From Rivularia sp963920925 (GTDB lineage Bacteria > Cyanobacteriota > Cyanobacteriia > Cyanobacteriales > Nostocaceae): 64,000 nucleotides of DNA. The translations under genes and the position numbers were made by a program. This document shows positions 42,701 through 51,065 of this stretch, piece by piece. Within the stretch, counting starts at the first letter, position 1, and every line of letters starts with the position of its first letter. Location: assembly GCF_963920925.1 (NCBI RefSeq), contig NZ_CAWUDI010000022.1, positions 1-64,000 of the forward strand. The letters are read 5' to 3'. The notes beneath the pieces are model-generated. The model was not told where the DNA came from and ran no database searches. It saw only the letters and a list, made by a program, of their open reading frames with translations.

Positions 42701-45211
42701 GGCTATCAATGGTGTGTGGAATGCTGCGGCTACTGGTAGCACTACAGCAGCACATCCGGAGTCGTGAAGAATCTTTTGCAGTTGATGAATTACTGGTGTG
42801 GGGCCAGCTAATACGACTTGACGGGGTGAGTTCAAGTTGGCAATCTGGATTTCGGGATACTGCTTAAGTACTGTTTCGATTTTATCTACGTCTTCTTTTA
42901 CCGCCAGCATTGCGCCGGTATCGTAGTTAGGATCTTCTGGTGCGGCCATTGCTCGGCCTCTAGCTTTAACTAAAGCGCAATAATCTGCGTCGCTTAAGGC
43001 TTGACTGGCCCACAGTGCCGTTAATTCTCCAAAACTATGTCCGGCAACAAAATCAGGTTTAAATCCGGCTTGTTGCAATATTTTGTAGTATCCTGCGCTC
43101 AACATTCCGATGGCTGGCTGGGCGTATTCGGTGCGTTGTAATGCCGCGATTTGAGCGTTTTTCTCGTTTTCGCCAAATACCGGGTGGGGAAAGACAATTT
43201 CCGAAAGCGGTTGCAAATGATCCTTGAGCAACAAACTATCCATGTAACCGTATAGTTGCCGCACTTGGGGGAAGTTCATTAATACTTCTTTGCCCATATT
43301 CAGATATTGCGAACCTTGTCCGGAGAACAACGCAACTACTTTTCCACTCAAATCCATACCTTCGGAACGGTAATGAATTCCGGTAGGATGTTCCCATTCG
43401 GTTGCCGACGGTTTGTTTTTCAGCAAGTCGATGCTTACTTTAAGTCTTTTACAAGCCTCGGATAAAGAGGATGCAACAAACCCGATTCTTGCGCTACATT
43501 GAGGAATTTCTTTAAACTTGCTCGCTTCTACCAGTTCGGAATAATGGTTATTTCCTGCGGTAGATTGCAACTTTTCTAAAGTCTGTTCGCAGGTTTTCAA
43601 TAATTGAGTGCGATCGTCTTCAAACAACAGCACTTGAGCGGGTGCGCTATGCAAGCGATATGCACTATCGTGGTCGCTGTTATATTCTTCTAAGACTACA
43701 TGATAATTGGTTCCACCAAAGCCAAAAGAGCTTACACCAGCACGTCTGGGGGCTTCCCCTTTAGCACGAATCCAGGGACGGGTTTCTGTATTTAAGTAAA
43801 AATTAGAATGGTTAATATTAAGTTTGGGATTGGGGGAGGATACGTTGATGGTGGGTGGTAATACCTTGTGATGCAGCGCCAAAGCTGTTTTAATCAAGCT
43901 AGCCGCACCAGCCGCAGCTTTGGTGTGTCCAATTTGCGATTTAACGCTACCCAATGCAATATGCTGTCCCTTGGAATTGTCTTGACTAAAATATTCTCTC
44001 AAGGAAGCAAACTCGGTGGGGTCGCCCGCCATAGTCCCGGTACCGTGGGCTTCGATTAAATCTACAGTTAAAGGATCGAAACCTGCATCTTCATAAGCGC
44101 GTTGCAAAGCTTTAAGCTGCCCTTCTTTACGGGGTGCGTAAATACTCTTAAATCTGCCGTCGCTAGAAGTACCAATACCCTTAATAACTGCATAGATTTT
44201 ATCATTATCTCTTTCTGCATCCGACAAACGCTTGAGAACTATCATTCCCAAACCTTCACCTAACATCATCCCGTCGGATTTTGCATCAAAAGGTTTAACT
44301 TTGTCGCCAGGAGAAACCGCAGGTGTTTTACTAAAACTGATATATGCTGAAACCGAATTATCTGTATCAACACCTCCAGTAAGCATCATATCGCTGCGAT
44401 GCTCTGCCAGTTCGGCGATCGCCATTTTTAAAGCAGCTAAAGAACTAGCACAAGCAGCATCCACCGTACAGTTCAGCCCGCCCAAGTTAAAGCGGTTGGC
44501 AATACGTCCAGAAATTACATTCGATAACATTCCAGGGAATGCATTCTCATCCCACTCAACGTAAGCACTTTGAATTTTTTCAATAATTTTTTGTGTATCT
44601 TCGTCAGATAAACCGCTGCTTTTTAAAGCTTTTTTCCATATAGGATACTGCAACCTCGAACTAAGCGGCACACCCAACTTCAAAGCCGCAGAGCCTAAGA
44701 CAACTCCGACATTATCGCGGTTGAATTCGCGCTTCTCACTGTAGCCAGCATCTTCCAAAGCTTCCTTCGCAACTACCAAACTTAATAGTTGCGAAACATC
44801 CGTAACTTCTAAAATATTCGGCGGAATACCAAATTCCATCGGGTTGAAGTCAACGAAGGGAATAAATCCACCTTTATTACAATAAGTTTTATCTTCTTTT
44901 GTTCTAGGATTGCTATCGTAATAATCTTCTACATTCCAATGAGTATCGGGAATATCGGTTATGCAGTCTATTTCCGAAACAATATTCTGCCAATATTCCT
45001 GTATATTTCTAGCTTGAGGAAAAATGGATGCCATTCCAACAATGGCTATAGGATTATGTTGCAATTGCCTGTTAACTTTGTTCATTGACATAGAATCTTT
45101 TGAGGGCATTTTTTCTTTGTTGACCTTAATAAACCTCTTCACAGCCTTTTCGCAATTGTTAATTTGTTCTTCCAATTGCGCCAATGCCTTATCGATGGAT
45201 TGAGCGGACAT
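39782..45211 (-). CDS. hglE: Heterocyst glycolipid synthase, PfaA-like KS-AT-ACP-ACP-preKR (HglE-like)
   Basis: 1809 residues from ATG 45211; TTG 45250 is an alternative. Ketosynthase (about 50-510): VDAACASSLAALKM (Cys near 254), EAHGTGTMAGD (near 389) and KSQIGHTKAAAG (near 429). Malonyl-type acyltransferase (about 630-950): LFSGQGSQYLNMG and AGHSFGEL (near 727). The linker at about 1127-1233 holds two copies of a helical repeat (VHAQYLNHQVEYIK / VHEQYLQNQVEYTK). Two nearly identical ACPs have ADLGIDSIKRVEIM at about 1373 and 1509. From about 1570 to the end is the structural half of a ketoreductase without the NADPH-binding half, which is in the HglD-like protein. First gene of the synthase operon; the promoter should lie at 45212-45514. 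Two tandem DNA repeats have expanded in frame in linkers. Confidence 0.85.
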   Translation of the reverse strand: MSAQSIDKALAQLEEQINNCEKAVKRFIKVNKEKMPSKDSMSMNKVNRQLQHNPIAIVGMASIFPQARNIQEYWQNIVSEIDCITDIPDTHWNVEDYYDSNPRTKEDKTYCNKGGFIPFVDFNPMEFGIPPNILEVTDVSQLLSLVVAKEALEDAGYSEKREFNRDNVGVVLGSAALKLGVPLSSRLQYPIWKKALKSSGLSDEDTQKIIEKIQSAYVEWDENAFPGMLSNVISGRIANRFNLGGLNCTVDAACASSLAALKMAIAELAEHRSDMMLTGGVDTDNSVSAYISFSKTPAVSPGDKVKPFDAKSDGMMLGEGLGMIVLKRLSDAERDNDKIYAVIKGIGTSSDGRFKSIYAPRKEGQLKALQRAYEDAGFDPLTVDLIEAHGTGTMAGDPTEFASLREYFSQDNSKGQHIALGSVKSQIGHTKAAAGAASLIKTALALHHKVLPPTINVSSPNPKLNINHSNFYLNTETRPWIRAKGEAPRRAGVSSFGFGGTNYHVVLEEYNSDHDSAYRLHSAPAQVLLFEDDRTQLLKTCEQTLEKLQSTAGNNHYSELVEASKFKEIPQCSARIGFVASSLSEACKRLKVSIDLLKNKPSATEWEHPTGIHYRSEGMDLSGKVVALFSGQGSQYLNMGKEVLMNFPQVRQLYGYMDSLLLKDHLQPLSEIVFPHPVFGENEKNAQIAALQRTEYAQPAIGMLSAGYYKILQQAGFKPDFVAGHSFGELTALWASQALSDADYCALVKARGRAMAAPEDPNYDTGAMLAVKEDVDKIETVLKQYPEIQIANLNSPRQVVLAGPTPVIHQLQKILHDSGCAAVVLPVAAAFHTPLIAFAQKAFAIATKSITFKSPQIPVYTNVTGKQHSTDPAEVQKTLETQLSNSVLFKQEIENIYADGGYCFIEFGPRKILTNLVKDILGDRPHMAIALNSSPRKDSDYCLREAVIQLRVAGITLKNLDPYQLVEPIKPAETKKGLNIKLNGSNYVSEKTKQRWEKAISEPHQVEISAKSDTATVSVTSSSASGNGDEGTRGQGDKGTRRQGDKEIRRQAENIENFSSSQTSIPNHNNGNGHHKPVAIEEKEKEKQVAEVENSTPSTPSPTSQSTSKLNMHMQSKPNELINYEQVLESLEYVLTQFGQNQSENLQVHAQYLNHQVEYIKTFFQLMGQQNSLFAKTESEGETLKPKIIESLERGMVQFHSHQGDTLKVHEQYLQNQVEYTKNFFQHIQQEYEQVIQNEGITEQEVKTSLSVPVTNKTSQPTSENTVTEEISTNGNTPTVETKNEPLPEPVVAVTNKASQPGSENTITEEETSTNGFTPPISPSPHLPTSTSPFVDLSGLDTNLLAITSEKTGYPVEMLEMDMDMEADLGIDSIKRVEIMGALQEMYPDLPKSDNVEELSELRTIGQIVEYLQSLSSGDSNNSTVEIQTAEIESQPTVDISIPETVVEPEEAETVENIEPELSTEIVSASVDTSNLGQTMLEITSEKTGYPVEMLEMEMDMEADLGIDSIKRVEIMGALQEAYPDLPKPDNLEEISELRTIGQIVEYLQTLSGGEKKKLQSDISQPLNQIGGVARHPAKLQFLPEPDFLEFALPEGNIILITDDGSLTTAELAESLTQKGLKVVVLSFPQSIIPTRSVLPSNIKNIILEDTSEKHLEQQLAAIAANCGSIGAFIHIHPIFNNASNQINYSPEEKAIAKLVFFIAKHLKKSLNAAAESGYSCFCTVTRLDGAFGLEQKINFGAIAGGLFGLTKTLTWEWGKVFCRAIDIHPEIDPQNCINHIQAELHDPNRLITEVGYGTQGRTTITVSG
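41205..41258. repeat. In-frame GGGGAGAT tandem repeat in hglE linker
   Basis: Tandem GGTGGGGAGATGGGGAGATG-type units inside the coding region. On the coding strand they encode a Pro/Ser/Thr stretch (ISPSPHLPTSTSP) just before the first ACP. The frame is preserved. Confidence 0.75.
42058..42126. repeat. In-frame CTCCTTGTC-type tandem repeat in hglE linker
   Basis: Nine or so tandem units of TCTCCTTGT / CCCCTTGTC inside the AT-ACP linker. They translate to a Gly/Arg/Gln/Asp/Lys low-complexity stretch (RGQGDKGTRRQGDKEIRR). The same repeat is found between genes elsewhere (for example near 20920 and 63270). Confidence 0.8.
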
Positions 45212-45514
45212 AAAACATAAAATGAATTTAGTATTGTTACTTGCCTTCAAGCGATTTAATCGGAACTGTAGCGACTATAAAATTCAGCTATAGCTACCAC
45301 GAGTAAATAGATAGCATAGCTGCCCAATTAATTCCTTCATTGGATAATAAACCTGGATAAGTAAATTATAAATACTTTTTCTTTGGCAAAAATATCAGAA
45401 GAAACGCAACTCCGATTAATTTGTTGTTTTAAAAATGTTTAGATAATTTCCCCTACTTATACTTTCCAATATTTTATCCCCATTGCGCGTCTATCCCAGG
45501 TTAGAGGAAACAAA

Positions 45515-45793
45515 CTAAATAACAGTTATTTCGTGACATTCGGGCAAAAGGTCAATTACATTATTGAAGCTAGAAAAATAATCTTCTAATGCCTTTGCAG
45601 CTTGCCCCGTGAATTCCATCCATTCTTGTGGATGGTTATTTGAAGACACTGTTTGCCATTCAAACAGGGCAGGTTTGGGAGTAGCTACTAAAACAGAAAC
45701 GCTATTTTTATCGGAGCCGTTTTGATTATTAAACCTGACTGCGGCTATGTAATCCGTATTAATGACAACGTTCTGTATTTTAATAAATGCCAT
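45515..45793 (-). CDS. Hypothetical protein, 92 aa, upstream of hglE
   Basis: Begins MAFIKIQNVVINTDYIAAVR and looks like a compact alpha/beta protein. The N-terminal part (IKIQNVVINTDYIAAVRFN) resembles small cyanobacterial proteins with a beta-rich start, and the rest includes LEDYFSSFNNVIDLLP. No membrane segment. It is 300 bases upstream of and on the same strand as the glycolipid synthase operon, so it could be co-transcribed or share regulation. I do not recognise a function. Confidence 0.6.
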   Translation of the reverse strand: MAFIKIQNVVINTDYIAAVRFNNQNGSDKNSVSVLVATPKPALFEWQTVSSNNHPQEWMEFTGQAAKALEDYFSSFNNVIDLLPECHEITVI

Positions 45794-46624
45794 AGCTAAT
45801 TAAAACGCCTTGGAAGATAATTTTATGAACTGTAAACAATAATGTTTGACAACTTAGTTACAAAATCACACCATCTAAAATATTAAAAACCATTTGATAA
45901 ATACTTGACTCACCCGCACCAATTAAATAATGATTTTATCGTGATAAATCGACTAATCATGCCAACTAAGAAAACAGAGTAATTAGACTGGTTTTAATTT
46001 TTAATTATCCGTTACGAATGAACTAATCATTAAATATCTAAATACTTGAAATCATTAGAATTAATACCAACAGTAGCACAGCTTAAACAAAGCAGATAAT
46101 ACCGTTTTGAGCAATTTGGAAATAAATATAGATTTTTAAAACTGTTAATTAGAACGAAAATATTCCATTCGCTGTATCATAAAAAACTTCACATAGCTAA
46201 GGGTAATTCAACAAAAAGCCTGAGAAATATAAGCTTTTGTTGATTATGAAGTAGCTGTAAGTTTGTTGTAAAGGAATATCGGTAATTCCCAGATACATAC
46301 AGTTTAAAATTGATTCTCAGATATATGTATATTTATTCAGGGGAACATAATAATTAAAAAAATATCCGTAATCATTAATGGTTAAAAATCAAGTTAATAT
46401 ATCAATTTAGAATATATCAATTTACATAAACAAAAATAGTTACTATTGAATCTTTTAAGTTTTACTAATTGTTTTAAATGAAGAATTGCCAATTTAGATA
46501 CTTTGATTATTAGAAGAAAGAATAGATAAGAACTAAGCGAAATTAAGACATAGTTCGCTTTGAGCAGTATTAGGAATTGGGAATTGGGGATTGGGGATTG
46601 GTAATTGGTAATTGGTAATTGTCT
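45794..46624. other. AT-rich intergenic region
   Basis: About 830 bases without a convincing gene; open frames at its right end are made of STRR sequence (AATTGGGAATTGGGGATTGG near 46570-46620). It carries the promoter of the 92-aa gene at its left edge. Confidence 0.5.
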
Positions 46625-46800
46625 GGCGGTTGAAACCGCTGCTACACAGCCGAAGTCCACCTCCGTGGACTAATAATTTCTTCAACCCGAAGGGGTTTTG
46701 TTTGTATAGCCGTGGTTTCAACCGCCAGGTATTTTTCATAATTTCTTCAACCCGGAGGGGTTTTGTTTGTGTAGCCGTGGTTTTAACCGCCAGGTATTTT
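46625..46800. repeat. Double copy of the AACCGCCAGGTATTTT repeat
   Basis: GGCGGTTGAAACCGCTGCTA is followed by two direct copies, about 62 bases each (46673-46735 and 46740-46800), of AATTTCTTCAACCC-GGGGTT, TTGTTTGT, AGCCGTGG and AACCGCCAGGTATTTT. The outer ends GGCGGTTGAAACC and GGTTTTAACCGCC are inverted. Same family as 4944-4997 and 7476-7524. Confidence 0.8.
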
Positions 46801-46829
46801 CAACCCACATTTTCCCCCATCCCCCCATC

Positions 46830-48215
46830 TCAAAAATACAAATAATTAGAACGCGCTATCTTCTCAGGTTGTTTATCCATCCATCTTCCCCAACGGGATA
46901 TTCCACTACGAATTGAATCTAAATTTTCGTCGCCGATGAAACAAACTCGGCGCATTTTTTCGCAAGCCATTAAAATTTCGCCGTTACCCATAAATGGTGC
47001 AATTACATAATTGTTTTGAGTTGTAAACATATTTATCAAATACTGTATTATCCCTTCCACATTGTCCAAATTTACTGGTATCTGTGGTTTGGATATTGCT
47101 TCTCGCGAAAAAATACCAACGTATATTTTGCCTAATAACAATTCGTACTGAAAATTCATCCGAGTAGTGCTGCAAAATTGATAAATATTGTTTTCCGAAC
47201 GCAATACAGCTACAACAGAAGCTTCATCTACCAAATAATCGTGATTCCATACATCTGAAAAAGTGGCGATTGCCAAAGCAGCGTTTGAGGGTAAGAGTCG
47301 AATAAAGTCTTTTTGAGCAGTATCGCCGTAGTATACAAGATGGCGATTGCCTAAAGTCCATTTATCGCCAATTAATGAAGGCGACTCTTGATTAAAAATT
47401 AGCGAGTTGAGAATTTTTGGCTGTTCCACTCTTTGTTGTTCCTTCTTAGTTCCGGATTTGGCCTCAAGTTCTGCCATTGCGCTGTGAAAGGCTTGTAGCT
47501 GCAATTCTTCTTGTTGAGCGCGTAATTTTGCGGCAATTTTGGCTTCTCGCTCGGCTTCTTCGTAATTGCCTTTATTTTTCGCTACTTCGTAAGCTTTTAA
47601 AGCTTTTTCTGCTAAAATTCGTTCTTTTCTACCAGTTCTAGCAATCGAAAGCAAGGTAATTTTTTTGTCCGCGATGGGGGTTTTCTGAATGATTTTCTGA
47701 ATTTTTGGGGCTATATCTCTGGCTATTTGCTTGTCATGCTGCCAACTGCGTTCGCTATAACCGGCCTGTTTTGCTAATTCTTGGGTGGTTTTGGGAGGTG
47801 GTGAAATAATTTCACCACCATTTTCTGAAGCTTTGAGAGTGTATTGATTATCTCCTGCTTTTGCTCTCATTCCTAATTTTACAAGAATTTTTTCTCGTTC
47901 TAATACCAGCCTGCCTCTTTCAAGGGGTTCTAGTTCATTACGAATTAAATTTTCGTCGATTTCGGCTAATCTGGCGTTTTCGTCGGAATCATAGGTAACT
48001 ATATTACATTCAATTTGTTTATAACCCAGCAACATGAGGGCTGTTAAGCGATGCAATCCAGCAATCAAGTTAAAATTATGGTCTACCGTTATTGGATTAA
48101 GCAAGCCATTTAGCTCTATAGATTTTTTTAACTGCTCGACTTTTTCATCATTAATAGGACGACGATTGTTACCGTATTTGATTTTTTCTATCGATACTTT
48201 AGATATTCCAGACAT
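46830..48215 (-). CDS. ParB-like nuclease domain fused to a degenerate DNA methyltransferase-like domain
   Basis: 461 residues. Residues 1-95 are a ParB N-terminal domain: VSIEKIKYGNNRRPINDEKV, KKSIELNGLLNPITV, LIAGLHRLTALMLLGYKQIE and ENLIRNELEPLERGRLVLER. A helix-turn-helix-like part (TTQELAKQAGYSERSWQHDK) and a long charged coiled coil (about 205-265) follow. The C-terminal part (about 280-461) resembles ParB-linked adenine methyltransferases: an FMGNGEILMACEKMRRVCFIG segment (read as FMGNGEI / ACEKMRRVCFIG), parallel to PFxGSGxTLIACExxGRxC. The catalytic DPPY motif is not found, and ATFSDVWNHDY occupies its place. A DNA-binding or regulatory role is therefore likelier than methylation. 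It separates the two arms of the hgl island. Confidence 0.7.
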   Translation of the reverse strand: MSGISKVSIEKIKYGNNRRPINDEKVEQLKKSIELNGLLNPITVDHNFNLIAGLHRLTALMLLGYKQIECNIVTYDSDENARLAEIDENLIRNELEPLERGRLVLEREKILVKLGMRAKAGDNQYTLKASENGGEIISPPPKTTQELAKQAGYSERSWQHDKQIARDIAPKIQKIIQKTPIADKKITLLSIARTGRKERILAEKALKAYEVAKNKGNYEEAEREAKIAAKLRAQQEELQLQAFHSAMAELEAKSGTKKEQQRVEQPKILNSLIFNQESPSLIGDKWTLGNRHLVYYGDTAQKDFIRLLPSNAALAIATFSDVWNHDYLVDEASVVAVLRSENNIYQFCSTTRMNFQYELLLGKIYVGIFSREAISKPQIPVNLDNVEGIIQYLINMFTTQNNYVIAPFMGNGEILMACEKMRRVCFIGDENLDSIRSGISRWGRWMDKQPEKIARSNYLYF

Positions 48216-49557
48216 AATAAAATACTTTCATAACGGTATACCGACTGATATTTGATTGATTGCGGGTATGTCTTTTAAATTGCTTTAAAATCTAATAAAA
48301 TAATGTTATGTCATAAAACTGGTAATAGCTTGATGTAAACTAAATTCCTATAATAATCAAAATTTTGCGAAAGCCCGAACCCGATCAAATTATTCCTCTT
48401 ATATTGCATTAAATCAATCTACTTGATAGCAAAAATATCATAGCTAAAACTAAACTTTATAAATTAAAGTATTGAGATAAGCATTTTGACAGTTAAAGCT
48501 TATGGACGTTATGTCAGGGCTTTTTGCTCCCTTATGTGTCGAACTTAAATAATTAAATTTTTAGAATGTATTTGTTGCCACCAAAATACTGTAAAAAATA
48601 TTGATAGTATTACTATATGGCTAAATTTAATACCAATATGTTCCAACAAATCAGGGCAATTAAATACTACAAACTTATTTTTAATAATATTGCTACATAA
48701 GCTTTTGAGCATTTACAATCTAAAATGAAACGTGAAGCATTTAAGCATTAATTCGATTAGTTAAGTACCGTATTATTTGCAGAGAGAAACATATGTATGT
48801 AAGAAAAAATATGCCTCTTCAGCAGCTTGACAATATCAAACTTATTTGACATACTTAAAGACAAGTTTTTTCGAGTTATTCACGCTTGCGCTTCATTTCT
48901 ATTTAGCTGTAATTAAAATTTGCTTTTTGTGAAGAGTGTTACTGCTATTTCCTAGAACAATACCTTATTAATAATATAGAATAAAAATTAGTAAATCGAA
49001 ACGCCCTTTATTGATTAATTTTTGACTACAGAATATTAGCAATCGATGAAATATTATAGATTAAAGATGAGAGGTTAAATTTTAGACCAATCTATTTGAG
49101 ATTTGAGATTAAACCTCCACAAGAGACACAGGTTGACGAGGTAGCTAAATTTGCCCCGGTTTGTTTTTTAAAGCAAAAAAGCAAAAAAGCAAAAAAGTAA
49201 AGGATAATTCAAAATTCCTGCATCATGTTAGGTAAGATTGAATGTTCCATACACATTTTTAATTATTTATGCACTCGGTTACTAGTAGTCTACCTGCGGG
49301 AGCTTTAATCAAATTGTTTCTCTAATGCCTACTTCCTACCTTCACCAGGTGCAATAAAAGAGTTCGTTGAGTACCGGCGTTGAGTACTTAAAATAATTAG
49401 AAAATTTTTCAGCACATTATTATCTGCTGTCTTTGCGTAAAATCCGTCTTTGTATTAATAACGGGTTTTCAGGCAGAGTAAATCGGCTTTCTTAAGTAAC
49501 GATTATAAAATCATCACCGTAATACAAAACTTGGCTCTTCACAACTGGAATCAAAAT
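48216..49557. promoter_or_regulatory. Long leader/regulatory region between the parB-like gene and hgdB
   Basis: About 1340 AT-rich bases between divergent genes. No ORF of note, no repeat family except a run of GCAAAAAA units near 49170-49200. A scan by eye found no exact NtcA consensus (GTA-N8-TAC); the closest is GTATTTGTTGCCAC near 48569. It must hold the hgdB promoter, and its length suggests complex control, as expected for a heterocyst gene (inference). Confidence 0.45.
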
Positions 49558-50754
49558 ATGTCAGCAGATAAGGAAAGGGAGTTTGTTGAAAAAGCCCCCC
49601 CAAGGTGGCGATTAATTTTAGCGACTTCCATTGCTTTAGCTACAGCGATCGTTAGTTTCTACAGCTATATACGATTTCGCCCTAGCGTTCAAACTGAATC
49701 TCCTACCCCTGTAAATACAACTCCTGCGAGGGTAGCAATCACAGCTTTGGGGCGTATAGAACCCGAAGATAAGGTAATTCAACTATCGGCTCCTAATTCA
49801 GCCACTGGAGCGCGGGTAGAGAAACTATTTGTAAATCAAGGAAGTAAAGTCAAAGCCGAACAAGTAGTAGCATTGCTTGACGGTTACGAGAAAGCTACAG
49901 TCAACGTACAACAAGCTTTAGATAAAGTCAGAGTTGCTCAAGCGAAGTTAGCTCAAGTAGAAGCTGGAGCAAAAACAGGAGACATCGACGCCGCGAGAGC
50001 AGCAGTTGCCAGATTACAGTCTCAACTAGAAGGAGAAATTGCTACGGGGAATGCTACTGTTGCACGGTTGCAAGCAGAGTTAGATAATGCTCAAACTGAA
50101 TATAATCGCTACCAAAAGCTGTATCAACAGGGAGCGGTTTCGGCTTCTATAGCAGATAGTAAACGTCTGCTTGTTACCACATTGCAGCAGCAACTTAATG
50201 AAGCTCAAGCAGCCCTCAATCGTAGTGTTAATACTCTGCAAGATCAAATCAGAGAAGCTAAAGCTAAATTAAACAGCGTTCGAGAAGTTCGTCCCCAAGA
50301 TATTCAACTGGCACAAGCTGAAGTTAAAAGTGCAACATCTGCTGTAGAACAAGCCAAAGCAGAACAAGAATTAACCGTTCTCAAATCTCCTATTACCGGC
50401 ACAGTATTAAAAATTAATACTAAACCGGGGGAAATGGTTTCCTCCGAAGGAATAATGGAGATAGGTAAAACAAATCAGATGTATGTGATCGCTGAAGTTT
50501 ATCAAACAGATATTCAGAAAGTGCGTCTAGGGCAAAAAGCGATCATTAGCAGTACAGCATTACCTCGGGAATTAAAAGGAACCGTTAGCGAGATTGGGTT
50601 ATTAGTTGATAGACAAAAAATTCTCAATATTAATCCAGGAGCAGACACCGACAGAAGAATTGTAGAAGTAAAAATTCGTATTGACGAACTAGAAGACAAC
50701 AAAGTAATTATGGGTTTAACAAATTTGCAGGTAGATGTGGCCATTCAAATTTAA
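49558..50754 (+). CDS. hgdB: HlyD-type membrane fusion protein, DevB/HgdB-like
   Basis: 398 residues from ATG 49558; TTG 49531 would add nine codons. One membrane span (about 22-40) is followed by a periplasmic adaptor: a lipoyl/barrel part (VAITALGRIEPEDKVIQLS, about 64-82), a long coiled-coil hairpin (about 110-255, e.g. YQKLYQQGAVSASIADSKRL) and the return barrel (LKSPITGTVLKINTKPGEMV). It is the DevB fold, which connects an ABC permease to an outer-membrane TolC. Located directly before an HgdC-type permease and HgdA epimerase, as in the Anabaena hgdBCA set needed for a correct heterocyst glycolipid layer. Confidence 0.83.
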   Translation: MSADKEREFVEKAPPRWRLILATSIALATAIVSFYSYIRFRPSVQTESPTPVNTTPARVAITALGRIEPEDKVIQLSAPNSATGARVEKLFVNQGSKVKAEQVVALLDGYEKATVNVQQALDKVRVAQAKLAQVEAGAKTGDIDAARAAVARLQSQLEGEIATGNATVARLQAELDNAQTEYNRYQKLYQQGAVSASIADSKRLLVTTLQQQLNEAQAALNRSVNTLQDQIREAKAKLNSVREVRPQDIQLAQAEVKSATSAVEQAKAEQELTVLKSPITGTVLKINTKPGEMVSSEGIMEIGKTNQMYVIAEVYQTDIQKVRLGQKAIISSTALPRELKGTVSEIGLLVDRQKILNINPGADTDRRIVEVKIRIDELEDNKVIMGLTNLQVDVAIQI

Positions 50755-51065
50755 TTCAGAATGAATTTGAAGGATGAAACAAGGTCCTGAATCGTACTTT
50801 TTATACCGATTGATTAGTAGTAGAAGAGGGAATAGGCAACAGGCAACACAAGAAAGAGATGGTTTTTATCTGCGGACAATAATAGGTATATAAACTACTA
50901 GTCTACCAAGGGAACTATGTAGGGTTAATAATGAGAAATTTTTTTCTACCCCCTCTTCCCCCTCCCTGTCTTCACCCGGCAATTTTGGGTTGATAGACTA
51001 CTACCTTCATCCTTCATACTTCATTATTTATACTTGATTCATTCCAATTTTAATACTCGATAATC
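50755..51065. other. Gap between hgdB and hgdC
   Basis: 311 bases with no ORF; contains CCCTCTTCCCCCTCCCTGTC-type low-complexity sequence. The spacing is larger than usual for a devBC pair, so a separate promoter for hgdC is possible. Confidence 0.4.

Noticed and set aside
39782..45211. Interpreting the synthase operon as a PUFA (EPA/DHA) synthase
   Set aside because: Domain types match PfaA-D, but the thioester reductase and the hgdBCA/glycosyltransferase neighbours point to heterocyst glycolipid synthesis.
46560..46800. Possible CRISPR array because of repeated blocks
   Set aside because: Only two copies of a 60-base block with no regular unique spacers, and no cas gene in the window; the block belongs to a dispersed repeat family.
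46394..46845. Overlapping short open frames on both strands near 46.4-46.8 kb
   Set aside because: They are translations of tandem and dispersed repeats (46560-46800), with low-complexity products.
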